Shown: piece after piece, positions 1 to 9,751 of the stretch | Layout: each line of letters opens with the position of its first letter | Position numbering within the stretch: position 1 is the first letter of the stretch | NCBI GenBank assembly: GCA_032622095.1 | Contig: CP136067.1 | Coordinates: forward strand, 123,851,030 to 123,915,029 | DNA from: Siphonodentalium dalli | Taxonomy: Eukaryota; Mollusca; Scaphopoda; Gadilida; Siphonodentaliidae | DNA length: 64,000 nucleotides | Reading direction: 5' to 3' | Position numbers and translations under genes: made by a program | The notes under the pieces: generated by a model | Seen by the model: only the letters and a program-made list of their open reading frames with translations | The model's database searches: none | Told to the model about the DNA's origin: nothing

Positions 1-340
1 AACACAAGCGATCATCACGAACCCTCGGACGCTTCGAAGAGCAGAGTGGAGCAATGGACGGAAATACAAGGTAAACATTATGCTCTTGTATTTCTAACAA
101 CGTCACACTGATGCGCCGACGCAGAAGAAGAGCAGACGACAGGAAGACGAACTCAACCGGAATTCAACCGAGTAGAAGACGATCAGACACAACCTATGAA
201 GACGGAAGAAGATCCCAACCCAAGCAGACGACAGGAAGAGAAACCCAGATGCCGATGATTGAACATTATTGACTTTGTTGTATATAAATAATCAAACCGT
301 TCTGATAGCCTTAAGAGTTATATGTACCCGTATTGGCACA
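1..340 (+). repeat. 5' LTR (about 5 bp clipped by the window edge)
   Basis: Matches 7990-8333 base for base except three substitutions and a missing CAAC. It ends in CA at 340, followed by 11 nt and then TGG. It contains internal direct repeats of a GACGACAGGAAGA-type motif. The true 5' boundary is uncertain because the window starts inside the LTR. Confidence 0.93.
281..289 (+). promoter_or_regulatory. TATA-like box in the 5' LTR
   Basis: TATATAAAT lies about 50 bp before the LTR end and is preserved at 8274-8282 in the 3' LTR. The position suits a U3 promoter with a short R-U5. The start site is inferred, not seen. Confidence 0.5.
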
Positions 341-351
341 TATCTCTTAAC

Positions 352-369
352 TGGTGCCTTCGAGCCAGG
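352..369 (+). other. Candidate primer binding site
   Basis: TGGTGCCTTCGAGCCAGG begins with TGG, the complement of a tRNA CCA end, 11 nt after the LTR. I could not assign the tRNA. The spacing is longer than in many Gypsy elements. Confidence 0.4.
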
Positions 370-476
370 ATCTGAACGCTAATCGCAGACACAACGTGAA
401 ACCAGAAGAGGAACAGTGTGAACAGAAACAGTGTGGGAAAATTCGCAAAACGTGAGTCTAATTGTTTATTATCATA

Positions 477-1565
477 ATGGCTACCCAACAACAACAATCA
501 GCTGGTGTTCTCGCCCCATTAACAGAATCTATCAATTCTCAAATTGCTGCAATGGCCATGACTACGGTGACGCAGGTAGTGACGTCATTTGACGGGGACC
601 CCACGAAATACCACGGGTGGGTCAAGTCGATAGAAAAATGCGCGATCCTAACCGGCGCTAACGAAGCAAAGAAGCCCTATATGGCATTCCAGAGCGCGAC
701 GGGCCCCGTATCAGATTTTTTACAAAGATATTTGGCCACGAATCCTAACGCCACGTGGCGAGACACAAAAACTGAATTATCTAGTCGATTTGCCGAGATA
801 AATGACATTCAATTCGCCTTTTCGATGCTAAGAAAAATCAAGCAAAAACAAAACGAAAATTTACATGTGCTTGCCGAACGGATTTTGGAGATCGCGATGG
901 TGGCATACCGAGAGCAACCCGGCGGGATCAACGCGGTTGAAGGCCAACTCGTAGGGTTTTATATTGACGCTTTAAGAAGCGACAGTTTGAAAATGAAGTT
1001 GATCAGGGATGCGCCGAAGACACTAAAATTGGCAGCCGACATCGCCATGCGGGAAATGGGGATCCGACGGGTATTCAACCTACGAACGGGCCGCGAAAAT
1101 TACAACGAAAATGAACCGGAAGCAATGGAAATCGATAGTTTCAGAAACAAACGCGCGAGAACAACCTGCGATATATGCGCAAGCGATAACCACACGACCC
1201 GTGAACACCGATCACGCCCGAGACAGGTGCATGTCGAAGCGGTGGTTAAACCACGAACAGTCGAATGTTGGACGTGTCAAGGTGACCATTTCGCTCGCGA
1301 CTGCCCCTTTAAGACCGAAAACCGAAGGCACGTATCTTGCTGGGTTTGCGACGGTAATCACTTGGCTAGAAATTGCCCCTCTAAATCCGGAGATTCGAAG
1401 CAAAAGCAATGGAACACGCCAGTAACGCCACCTAGGGGAATCCGCCGAGATCAGCCGAACCGATCACGTGACCTATCCCATGATACACCGCGTCACAGCC
1501 GGAGATATCCGACATTAAACGAACCACCGCGACTAATGACCCCGCCCACATACGCAAAAAACTAA
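477..1565 (+). CDS. gag: Gag polyprotein of the Gypsy element
   Basis: Gag forms the nucleocapsid shell and packages element RNA. The frame is open from 462, but the second Met (477, context ataATGG) starts a more plausible N terminus beginning MATQQQQ. The middle, about residues 40-200, is a capsid-like segment. The C-terminal region, numbered from 462, has three metal-binding motifs: a degenerate C236-C239-H244-H249, then C269-C272-H276-C281 and C293-C296-H300-C305. The last two have three residues between Cys2 and His instead of the usual four. The tail is basic and rich in Pro and Arg. The stop at 1563-1565 sits directly on a -1 frameshift heptamer, so Gag is the default product and Gag-Pol the minor one. 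Confidence 0.9.
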   Translation: MATQQQQSAGVLAPLTESINSQIAAMAMTTVTQVVTSFDGDPTKYHGWVKSIEKCAILTGANEAKKPYMAFQSATGPVSDFLQRYLATNPNATWRDTKTELSSRFAEINDIQFAFSMLRKIKQKQNENLHVLAERILEIAMVAYREQPGGINAVEGQLVGFYIDALRSDSLKMKLIRDAPKTLKLAADIAMREMGIRRVFNLRTGRENYNENEPEAMEIDSFRNKRARTTCDICASDNHTTREHRSRPRQVHVEAVVKPRTVECWTCQGDHFARDCPFKTENRRHVSCWVCDGNHLARNCPSKSGDSKQKQWNTPVTPPRGIRRDQPNRSRDLSHDTPRHSRRYPTLNEPPRLMTPPTYAKN

Positions 1566-1598
1566 GGAATCCTCTCATTGAGGCCACATGTGAGAGGA
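1556..1598 (+). promoter_or_regulatory. -1 ribosomal frameshift signal at the gag/pol junction
   Basis: The heptamer A-AAA-AAC (1556-1562) is in Gag frame immediately before the TAA stop. An 8-nt spacer separates it from CCTCTCA (1571-1577), which pairs with TGAGAGG (1591-1597); T1570-A1598 may extend the stem to 8 bp. Slipping -1 enters the frame that is open into protease. Heptamer, spacer and stem-loop are the standard retroviral layout. No alternative pol start is needed. Confidence 0.75.
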
Positions 1599-2835
1599 AA
1601 TTTAGTATCAACATTGTGGGGAACCCCAGCTCGTGTTTAGTCAGAATAGGTAAAAATAAATATCGCTCATTAGTGGATAGTGGAGCGGAAGTATCATTGA
1701 TTCACAAACGCGTCTATGACGCATTACAGTTCCGACCAAAACTAACTAGGGAACACATCAACCTTAGCTCCGTGAATGGGAAGTCACTGGGCGTACTTGG
1801 TAGCGTGGAACTGACCTTCAGAATGGCGAAACTAAAATTAACCCATAAATTTTATGTGGCGAATGATATGACCCGGAATATGATCTTGGGGAGGGATTGG
1901 TTGACCTCTCGGGGGGTCAGACTATATTATGATCTGGGATGCCTCAAGGTCAGTGACGTGTACGTCCCATTGGAATCGGACGCGCACATAGCTTCCCTGC
2001 TGAGATTGACCAGCAAGGTTAGCTTAAAGCCTCAAACATCAACTTTATGTATGGGAAAATCAAAAAACTTAGCTTCTCTTCGCAAGTCGACATTAGTAGA
2101 GGTGGCCCAAATCGAGACAGGCTACCTAGCATCAGAACCCGGTCTGGAAATCGGCAGCTCCATTTCTGGGGTGGGCAAGAGGAACAAGGTCCCGGTATTA
2201 CTCGTCAATAACACGAACAAAACGTTTCGCCTACGGCGGGGCAGTGTGATTGGCAAAACGATCGTGTGTGACCCCGAAACCAATCATGAAATCAACTCTT
2301 TGTCGCAAAGCTACCGGTCCCCGATAACCCGTAATTACCGCGACAATGGCTATGCTCCCGGGCGCGCCGACCGTAACAGGGTAGACAACTCTAGGTCAGC
2401 ACGCGCTACCGTCGAGAAAAGGTTAAATTTAACCGAAGTTTCATGCCCCGAGCAATACCGAGAGACACTGGTAAAATTGTTGAAGTCCGACTCGGACATT
2501 TTTGCCGACAAGGACACTGAGCTGACGCAGACGAGCACAGTCAAGATGCATATTGACACGGGAAACCACCCTCCGATAAAACTTCGCCCGTATCGCACCC
2601 CTTTGAATAAACGACCGTTGGTTGACACTGCCATAAATGATATGCTCGAAGCAGACATTATCAGGCCGAGTTCGAGCCCGTATTCGGCGCCTATTGTCAT
2701 GGTTGACAAGCGCGACGGCACGAAACGATTTTGCGTCGACTTCAGACAATTAAATTCCATAACCAAGCCTATGTCATACCCACTTCCGGTTATCGACGAT
2801 ATTTTGGCACTTCTTGGAAAGTCTAAATTTTCCCC
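1566..2835 (+). CDS. pol: Pol, first part: protease and N-terminal reverse transcriptase
   Basis: This frame follows from a -1 shift at the gag stop and has no convincing ATG of its own (GTG at 1616). The aspartic protease motif DSGAEVSLIH lies near residue 21 counted from 1616, with a GRDWL flap-distal motif later. Reverse transcriptase starts at about residue 300 with SPYSAPIVMVDKRDGTKR and FCVDFRQLN. The frame is then lost: from the C run at 2832-2835 the RT sequence continues in the frame one base back, equivalent to a one-base deletion. The residual open frame runs to 2983 but encodes unrelated residues. The shift is either a real inactivating mutation or an assembly error in a homopolymer. 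Confidence 0.88.
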
Positions 2836-5784
2836 GCTATCGATCTTAAAAGTGGCTATTGGCAGTGCCAGGTCGCAGAGGAGGACAAGCAAAAGACGGC
2901 ATTCGCTTGCCACCGAGGTCTTTTTGAATTCAACTCCATGCCTTTTGGGCTCCGGAACGCTGGAGGGGTTTTCTCCCAGCTGATGGCCCAGGTGTTATGT
3001 GGGATGGGTGATTACGCCATTGCCTACTTAGACGACGTCCTCATCTACAGCGAGTCCCTAGAATTACACTTGGAACATATCCAGAAAGTCTTTGACAAGT
3101 TGCGCCAACATACACTGAAATTAAAATTAAAAAAGTGCCAATTCCTAAAGCAAGAAACACGGTATTTGGGTTTTATAATTGATACCGACGGCGTCCGACC
3201 TGACCCCGACAAGGTCAAGGCCATCCGGTCGCTTGTGCCCCCAACATCAGTAAAAGAAGTACGTTCCTTCATTGGCATGAGCAACTACTACCGCAGATTT
3301 GTCCCCTCATTTTCGCAAATCGCTGAACCTTTGGTACAGCTTACAAAAAAATATGCCAAATTCAAATGGGACCAAGCTTGCCAAATTTCGTTTGACAAAC
3401 TAAAAGAAAATCTCACGGCAGTGCCTCTCCTGGCCTACCCAAATACGGCCACGCCCTATACATTGTATACTGATGCAAGCGACCTTTGCATCGGTGCCTG
3501 TCTGACCCAGTTGGGCTCAGATGGCGTTGAAGAACCAATTTATTATCTCTCACACAAACTTAGTGATACTCAAACCCGATGGCCAACTGTGGAGAAAGAG
3601 GCATATGCAATTCACTTCGCATTACAAAGGTTGGACCATTACCTTCATAACGCCACTTTCACGATAAAAACAGATCATAAACCATTGAAGTATATCTTGG
3701 AATCCCCCATGCAGAACAAGAAAATTCAACAGTGGGCTTTGGGCATAACTGGATATAACTGTAACATTGAGTACATAGCTGGCCCAGATAATCACTGCGC
3801 AGACCTGCTCAGTCGAACGCCACCTAATGCTTATACGGAACAAGAGAAGGCAGAAGTAGAGGTAGATATCAACGACAATAACCTTACTGTCGCCGAGACC
3901 CGAGCGGAAATCGCCGCCTTGAATTCGTCTCGATTTAAACCCAAAGACTTCGCAAGCTGCGAGGTAACCCCAAAGGAACTGCCGAATAAAACTCAAATTG
4001 GTCAGGCTTACCAACCTACTAATCTACTGTTCAACAAGCCAGGCTTCAACATGCTTGAGGAACAAAAGAAAGACCCGGAAATTGCGTCAGTTCTGGAGGC
4101 CCTCGACAAAGGCGAGGACACCCGGAATGACAAACACTTGATGATTGACGGGGTACTCTATTACCTCTCGAGTGCTGACGCAGAACCGACCCCACGCCTT
4201 TGGGTGCCCGCACATCTTCAAACCAACATAATCCAACAATACCACGATGATAACGGCCACGTGGGAGTAGACAAAACGCATGATGCGATTAGGTCGAAAT
4301 ATTTTTGGCCCAGACTGTACAAGGAACTAAACTGTTACGTTGGAAAGTGCGTGACCTGCCAAGTCAGGTCTCTGCAAAAACAATCCCCTAAAATGCAAAT
4401 AACGGACACGCCCCCCTACCCTTTTGCCAAAATTGGGTTGGACCTATCAGGTCCCTACCCCACGTCGCTATCGGGTAACCGCTACATTATCAGCTTCATA
4501 GACTTATATAGCGGGTGGGCAGAAGCGTTTCCGGTCAAGGACAAGTCAGCCGATAACGTTGTTCATCTCTTGATCGACGAGATATTCCCGCGACATGGAT
4601 GCCCTCTAGAAATAATTACCGATAACGGAAGTGAGAACATTAATTACAAGGTCAGGGACACGCTGAAGGCCTTGAACATTCACCACGTGACTACGTCTTA
4701 TTATCACCCCCAGAGCAACAGTAGAGTGGAGAGATTTCACAGGACTTTTAAAGACATTGTCTCAAAGAAAGTGGCAGACCAAATAAACACGTGGGACGTC
4801 CATTTAAATCAAGCACTAGCTGCGATTCGATTTAACAAAAATGAAACTTCTAAATTCTCCCCCTTTTACTTGTTATACAACCGAGACGTCGTGTTCCCAA
4901 TAGACAATCTCCTAAAACCCAGGCGTAAATACGCGGGAGAAGATTACCATCAGATAGCTCTGCAACAACAGCACAAATCCTTTATGATGGTACACAAACA
5001 CGTGAAACAGGCGAAACGCCAACAAGCAGCGAAATTTAACAAAAAGGCCACAGACACCAAATTCGAGATTGGCGAGGCCGTCTATGTGAAGAATCATTTA
5101 CGAAAAAGCAAACTTGAAAGCAAATGGAAACCCTACTTCCGCATTACCAAGCAAATAACGCCCGTTACTTTCGAGTTAAGGAATCAATTAACTGGGAAAG
5201 TCACACAATCCCATGCTGAACATATGCGCAAAGCCAACCTGGAATGGGAAATCCCCAAAACTGACAACAACAAGCGTGCTCAAACGTATGTTGTTCCCCC
5301 CGAAGACGAAGATAGCGACGTTCCTGCCCCTAACCCTGTGGGTGGGTCTTCTGGCGATGAAACAGAACCATTACCAGATGATGTAATCGCTCGATATCGG
5401 AGACAATGTTCGGACTCCGATGACGAAGATGTCCCTTTAAGCGAGCTTAAGATGCGCTTACAGCGTAGGAAAACGCGACTCGCGCGCTCAGAGCCGCTAC
5501 AAAACCCTGACTCGTCCATGGACGAGAGACCAGAGCCGAGTGCCAAGGCACGACGCGCTCCAGCGCCTCGTCGACACGGGCGCAAAGTAACAAAGATGTT
5601 TACGAGTGATGACAGCTCAGAGGATGAGTTAATGGAAGTGGCCGCCATTGAACAAAACCCTCGTGAATGTAAGCCCGTACCGGCCCCACGCAAGTGTAAG
5701 CAACTCATGAATGGAGCGCTTACTGACATAAGAACCAAGCAATCAGTTAAAAACCTATTGTACACAATAGCAGCAGTAATGTAA
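2836..5784 (+). CDS. pol: Pol, second part: RT catalytic core, RNase H, integrase
   Basis: Continues Pol after the RT frameshift; numbering is from Met at 2938. RT catalytic YLDD is at residues 30-33. RNase H has TDAS at 178-181. The integrase zinc finger is H436, H441, C471, C474. The DDE core is D502, D562, E598 with 35 residues between the last two, as in retroviral integrases. A KWKPYF segment in the C-terminal domain resembles a GPY/F module. About 170 further residues are acidic and Ser/Pro/Arg-rich, with no recognisable chromodomain. The enzymes copy element RNA to DNA and insert it. Everything downstream of the frameshift looks intact. Confidence 0.92.
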   Translation, partial: AIDLKSGYWQCQVAEEDKQKTAFACHRGLFEFNSMPFGLRNAGGVFSQLMAQVLCGMGDYAIAYLDDVLIYSESLELHLEHIQKVFDKLRQHTLKLKLKKCQFLKQETRYLGFIIDTDGVRPDPDKVKAIRSLVPPTSVKEVRSFIGMSNYYRRFVPSFSQIAEPLVQLTKKYAKFKWDQACQISFDKLKENLTAVPLLAYPNTATPYTLYTDASDLCIGACLTQLGSDGVEEPIYYLSHKLSDTQTRWPTVEKEAYAIHFALQRLDHYLHNATFTIKTDHKPLKYILESPMQNKKIQQWALGITGYNCNIEYIAGPDNHCADLLSRTPPNAYTEQEKAEVEVDINDNNLTVAETRAEIAALNSSRFKPKDFASCEVTPKELPNKTQIGQAYQPTNLLFNKPGFNMLEEQKKDPEIASVLEALDKGEDTRNDKHLMIDGVLYYLSSADAEPTPRLWVPAHLQTNIIQQYHDDNGHVGVDKTHDAIRSKYFWPRLYKELNCYVGKCVTCQVRSLQKQSPKMQITDTPPYPFAKIGLDLSGPYPTSLSGNRYIISFIDLYSGWAEAFPVKDKSADNVVHLLIDEIFPRHGCPLEIITDNGSENINYKVRDTLKALNIHHVTTSYYHPQSNSRVERFHRTFKDIVSKKVADQINTWDVHLNQALAAIRFNKNETSKFSPFYLLYNRDVVFPIDNLLKPRRKYAGEDYHQIALQQQHKSFMMVHKHVKQAKRQQAAKFNKKATDTKFEIGEAVYVKNHLRKSKLESKWKPYFRITKQITPVTFELRNQLTGKVTQSHAEHMRKANLEWEIPKTDNNKRAQTYVVPPEDEDSDVPAPNPVGGSSGDETEPLPDDVIARYRRQCSDSDDEDVPLSELKMRLQRRKTRLARSEPLQNPDSSMDERPEPSAKARRAPAPRRHGRKVTKMFTSDDSSEDELMEVAAIEQNPRECKPVPAPRKCKQLMNGALTDIRTKQSVKNLLYTIAAVM

Positions 5785-6163
5785 ATAATAATGAAACGCC
5801 CGAACTATTTATCTGGATTTCATTTCGGAATGAATGAGACCCCACTTTTAACTGTCTTATTGATGACTGATGAGTCTAACCTGGCTTCGTAAATGTTGAA
5901 AATAATTAGCCCAACGCCCCAGACCGAATCGCGAATAAATAGTCATGTTCGGATCAATGACAGGTCGCGCGCCCCATGAAACCCGGCACGTGCGCATGGC
6001 GATTTAATAAATAAAGCTTTGAACTTTGCAATCGCGCACCGAGAGATAACGTGCACGCCGCCACCCTTAGGGTTACTACGTTTGAGAGCACCCCGCTCAA
6101 ATAAACACGATCGAAAATATGCTCACGACTGACTTAGTGAACGAAAAAGTATTACCCCAATGA

Positions 6164-6454
6164 ATGGTAGAGATGGCCAGGGTGGTATTTTGCCCTAGAA
6201 ACGTAGTTACAGTAGTAATTTTCATTATCTTGACCCACCGATTCTGGTGGAAATTTGTTAAACATCAGTTGCCAAGGTTAGCCATTATGTATAATAAGCA
6301 GTTAGACCAGCGACCTGAGGATATCCCGAATGCCGTGTTCAAAGGACCCATCGACGAAGCAATGGAGACGGATGCACCAAAGCCGTCTGCGCTATTCCGG
6401 GACAACACTCAGGAACGCCTACATGAATATCCAATTATAGCCGTCAGAGGCTAA
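6164..6454 (+). CDS. Small ORF with one membrane segment, unrecognised
   Basis: A 96-codon ORF in the 3' region of the Gypsy element. Residues 8-25 form a hydrophobic stretch (VVFCPRNVVTVVIFIILT) followed by basic FWWKFVKHQL, then a polar acidic tail. This would fit a single-pass membrane peptide with a short N terminus. It sits where env or accessory genes lie in some LTR elements. No fusion peptide, cysteine framework or glycosylation cluster typical of an envelope protein is visible, so I do not call it env. It may be an upstream exon of a spliced product with the ORF at 6880. Chance remains possible at this length. Confidence 0.4.
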   Translation: MVEMARVVFCPRNVVTVVIFIILTHRFWWKFVKHQLPRLAIMYNKQLDQRPEDIPNAVFKGPIDEAMETDAPKPSALFRDNTQERLHEYPIIAVRG

Positions 6455-6879
6455 CCACATCTGTGGCGGATTTGGATTAGTATCACTTATATATATTATG
6501 TTGTGTATTCATGTATTCCACATTTTGTTCGTACCGATTGTCGAGTTGTTCTTAGTATCGATCACATGTATATAGATATAGACATTGGGCATTCCTCTCA
6601 TCGTATTCCGAATTTTAATCTACGAATCGCCATAACGACGTAAGTTGCATGTAGATAAGCATTGATGCAGTACACATTTGAGGTATTTGGACCAGTAACA
6701 TCGTTGGCACGTAGACGTACCTTCGAATTATTTCTCACTTGCCGAATACTAATCAATTGTATTATCAGCTGTTGAAGAGAAAGTAACACCCCTGACACGT
6801 AATCAGATATTTAACGCCGGAAAATCAATCGCGTTATTCACGCAGCATGTTCGCGTCTTTTTCTGTCTAATTATTATAG

Positions 6880-7258
6880 TTCCACCAGTCAGACGATCGA
6901 CGGAGCCGAGGCAGAGCCCAGGCCCGATCAGGCGGAACTCGACCCACTTCTAGGGTACGGTTTCGGACTCCTCCCCGAAGCAAGGCCTCAGACCCCACCG
7001 ACACTGCGAGCATTCTTCGCCAATTGCCGACGGCGGCTAGACGAGGGCGTTCACGAACCACAGGAACACCTGGCGGGCTCTGAGGACGAGGAGGACGCTG
7101 ACGACCAAGTGGACGAGGCCGCCCGCGACGTCGGATGGAACGACGACGGGTTGTGGGACGAGGGTTTCGGCGAGGATGATGGGCAACCGGTCGGGTACGT
7201 TACGCCCGCACCTCCGTGCCTAGCTCCACCAGCGCAAGAAAACTGGGACGACCCCTAA
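6880..7258 (+). CDS. Acidic ORF without ATG, likely a spliced exon
   Basis: The frame is open from 6815 to the TAA at 7256-7258 (about 147 codons) but holds no ATG. A good 3' splice site precedes it: pyrimidine-rich tttttctgtct, CTAAT branch-like sequence, and TATAG ending at 6879. The encoded segment is strongly acidic, with SEDEEDADDQVDEAARDVGW and repeated W-D-D/E motifs, and ends PPAQENWDDP. GC content is clearly above the surrounding element, and the bias toward Asp/Glu/Pro/Ala codons is unlike random reading. I do not recognise a family. It could be an accessory or transactivator-like product made from spliced subgenomic RNA. Confidence 0.5.
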
Positions 7259-7348
7259 TCCGAATGCCGACCCCACCCACAACCAACAATAGCAAATAAC
7301 GACCCGGACCGAAATGAATACGACAACGCCATGCGATTTCAATCATAG

Positions 7349-7540
7349 TTTTACACCGAAAGAGTCACAGCCAGTAGGTCGGAGTTGTCTGAGAGACGCC
7401 CAGACCACCCGATCTACACGGAGACGGCCGACATCGAACCAGCTATCCATCGCCGATGCCGCTGTTGCGAAACACTTCGACGAATCATCGACCTGCTGCG
7501 CAGCGACGAATTGGACTTGCGATTTCAAGATCAACTTTAA
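7349..7540 (+). CDS. Short ORF fragment without ATG, possible second exon
   Basis: Open for 63 codons after a stop, with no start codon. It contains CRCCETLRRIIDLLRSDELD, a Cys-rich then amphipathic Leu-rich segment that looks more protein-like than the overlapping ATG frame (7314-7553). It may be joined by splicing to the acidic ORF 90 bp upstream or be the remains of one longer protein. No family recognised. Confidence 0.25.
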   Translation, partial: FYTERVTASRSELSERRPDHPIYTETADIEPAIHRRCRCCETLRRIIDLLRSDELDLRFQDQL

Positions 7541-7984
7541 ATCGAAAAAGTGAAGGAGTAATGTGCCAAGACAACCACAGGGACATAACTTTCAACCCGG
7601 GAAGAATACAAGCAATCTCTTAGTCGCGGGAGCCGCTAGTTTACCACACATATTAGCGGCCCTGCTGACCACATCAACATTGCGAAATACCGGACATCAA
7701 AACGAATGATCTGGTGATTCCAGGCCGATACATACATAGTAAGACAGCTGTGGAGTAAACAGAAACGGTCTTGAGAATTAAGCAAGGCCAGATGTATCGC
7801 CTAGAAAAGCTACTGAAACCAGGAGAGTTAATAGGACCCATGGGGAGATGACGATAACTCGATTACCCTAAGTAAGTCTGGAACCGACGCGCCGTGAAGA
7901 TACACATGGCCGTCATTAGCGGCCACTGGGTATTTTAGTAAGAAGCAAGCCGACATGAAAGGGCAGTTCTAACCAGTTTCTATC
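7541..7984 (+). other. Non-coding 3' end of the Gypsy internal region
   Basis: No ORF seen. A purine-rich ATGAAAGGG at 7955-7963 could be a polypurine tract, but it lies about 20 bp before the proposed TG start of the LTR. Either the LTR begins earlier than 7985 or the true tract is unclear. Confidence 0.4.
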
Positions 7985-8333
7985 TGACCAACACAAGCGA
8001 TCATCACGAACCCTCGGACGCTTAGAAGAGCAGAGTGGAGCAATGGACGGAAATACAAGGTAAACATTATGCTCTTGTATTTCTAACAACGTCACACTGA
8101 TGCGCCGACGCAGAAGAAGAGCAGACGACAGGAAGACGAACTCAACCGGAATTCAACCGAGTAGAAGACGAGCAGACACAACCAACCTATGAAGACGGAA
8201 GAAGATCCCAACCCAAGCAGACGACAGGAAGAGAAACCCAGATGCCGATGATTGAACATTATTGACTTTGTTGTATATAAATAATCAAACCGTTCTGATA
8301 GCCTTAAGAGTAATATGTACCCGTATTGGCACA
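7985..8333 (+). repeat. 3' LTR
   Basis: 349 bp if it starts at TGACC. It carries one extra CAAC relative to the 5' copy and otherwise nearly matches 1-340. It ends GGCACA at 8333, after which the sequence (TCGGT) differs from the 5' LTR flank. Confidence 0.93.
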
Positions 8334-8724
8334 TCGGTTAATACATTTGGTATACATATAGAATTGTGACTCATTAGAGATCCTCTTTTTATACAATTCA
8401 TAGTTCGTACGTTAACTTCTCACGTGCAACCCTATTATTTCATCTTGTCGTAAACATCAGAACTTAATATGATTAGTTTGCGTGTATAACATTAAGGTTT
8501 GACATAACATTTTGTCCTCGTATAACAAGTTGCTATAGTTCAACTCATATCGTGGGGTGAACTATGCTGTGAACCTTGTTAGACACGATGTATATGTGTA
8601 TATATACATACAGCCAAGAGGATAGCGTCGCTATCACAAAACATCTCACAATACATTTCTCTAGCGCCCTCAAGTTTGCCATTTTAGAATCTAAATCTCC
8701 CCATGATAGTGCTGTATACATTAC
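8334..8724. other. Intron sequence after CUB exon 3
   Basis: No coding or repeat structure recognised. The flank of the Gypsy insertion begins TCGGT. Confidence 0.5.
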
Positions 8725-8841
8725 CTTCCCATTGCATCTGGAATCCGGTTTCGGCATTGGTTCCATCTGAATAGAAGTGGGCGCTGAACCCGTTTCCAGT
8801 GACCACGATCATCTGGGGAACATTTTGTCCACAGAGCGTCC
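8725..8841 (-). CDS. CUB domain exon 3 (C-terminal third)
   Basis: Read on the minus strand, acceptor TGCTTGCAG ends at 8842 and donor GTAATG starts at 8724, giving a 117-bp exon, phase 1 at both ends. It encodes LCGQNVPQMIV and then FYSDGTNAETGFQMQWEG. These are the fourth CUB cysteine (CG..P) and the closing beta strands (F.SD....GF...W). The preceding exon ends on the first base of a Gly codon that this exon completes. CUB domains are about 110-residue beta sandwiches in extracellular proteins. The next downstream exon was not found between here and the Gypsy LTR. Confidence 0.85.
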
Positions 8842-9751
8842 CTGCAAGCATCAATGTGCAACTTAGTTGTAAAATATAGCTGTAGTGTAGGTAGTTAGCG
8901 ACAAAAAAAAAATGCTCGGATCGATACATGTCGGATAAAAGCGCCATTTTTTAGTATCTAGTAGGACAGTATCTCTAGTCTGGGAATTTTCTCAAGAACC
9001 AACTTTTTGACCGACGTAGAGCCGAAAATTCAAGATGGCGTCCAAGATGGCCGCCGGTTTGGCAGTGATGCACCTAATAATTTTGCTTCTCAATTAAATG
9101 TGATAAACATAACGAATGCCACCCCATTATCTAAGAATGATATTTATAGAATAACAGCCTCGACTTTTAGTCGAAAAATGGCCACAATTATTAAAGATGG
9201 TTGCCAAAATGGCGGCCAAAACATTAAAGTTTTGGGTTTTTCCTTACTTTTTTCAAATACTTTTAAATTTATTTTCAAGATAATATTAGGGAAGATATCT
9301 ACAATATGTTCCTTACACTGTAAAATATGCTTAGAAACCAACCATGAATGGAACTGAAGTCTTCCATCCTATTTGCTACACTACTATATGGTTGGATCAA
9401 TAGAATAGAAATTAGAATGTCGAGGTGTTTGCAAATAAAACAGCAATTTAGTAGTGGATTTACCACGAAATTAGGAAACACCCAATGCCAAAACTCATAA
9501 TCGTCAAACTCAATTTGGTTGTCAAAACAGGTACATTGGAAGGTATTCTGCAACATATCTCCATCATCGGGACTCGTATTCAAATAACCAATACTTAATT
9601 AAATTCTGTGTTTATGTCCAAGACTCCAATTATACACAAAATACCTTGAAGCTAGCGTATACTCGTAAGTATATTCGATGTCGGAATAAGACAGTCATAC
9701 CGGGAAACGCAAATGTCATAAATATTTAGTGATTCAGTAATTGAAATTTTG
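8842..9751. other. Intron sequence, no gene
   Basis: Part of CUB intron 2. Around 9,030-9,060 and 9,175-9,220 there are CAAGATGGC/AAAATGGCGGCC words, which suggest a dispersed repeat. Short ORFs here show no protein-like pattern. Confidence 0.4.

Larger units (their letters stand above)
1..8333 (+). mobile_element. Ty3/Gypsy LTR retrotransposon, nearly complete
   Basis: Two direct LTRs enclose gag, protease-RT-RNase H-integrase in Ty3/Gypsy order, and a 2.2 kb 3' region. The 3' LTR probably opens with TG at 7985. The window begins at the equivalent of 7990, so about 5 bp of the 5' LTR are missing. The LTRs differ by three substitutions and one 4-bp indel, so the insertion is young. It lies in the 3' part of the minus-strand CUB gene, in opposite orientation, just past the last visible CUB exon. 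The target-site duplication cannot be tested because the 5' flank is outside the window. No chromodomain was seen after integrase. Confidence 0.95.

Noticed and set aside
6164-6454. Envelope gene of an errantivirus-like element
   Set aside because: Only 96 codons and one hydrophobic helix; no furin-like site, fusion peptide or cysteine pattern.
7314-7553. 79-codon ATG ORF in the Gypsy 3' region
   Set aside because: The overlapping ATG-less frame (7349-7540) is more protein-like; the ATG frame has low-information composition.
8545-8770. Overlapping ORFs on both strands at 8.55-8.77 kb as separate genes
   Set aside because: They are other frames across or beside CUB exon 3 and its intron.
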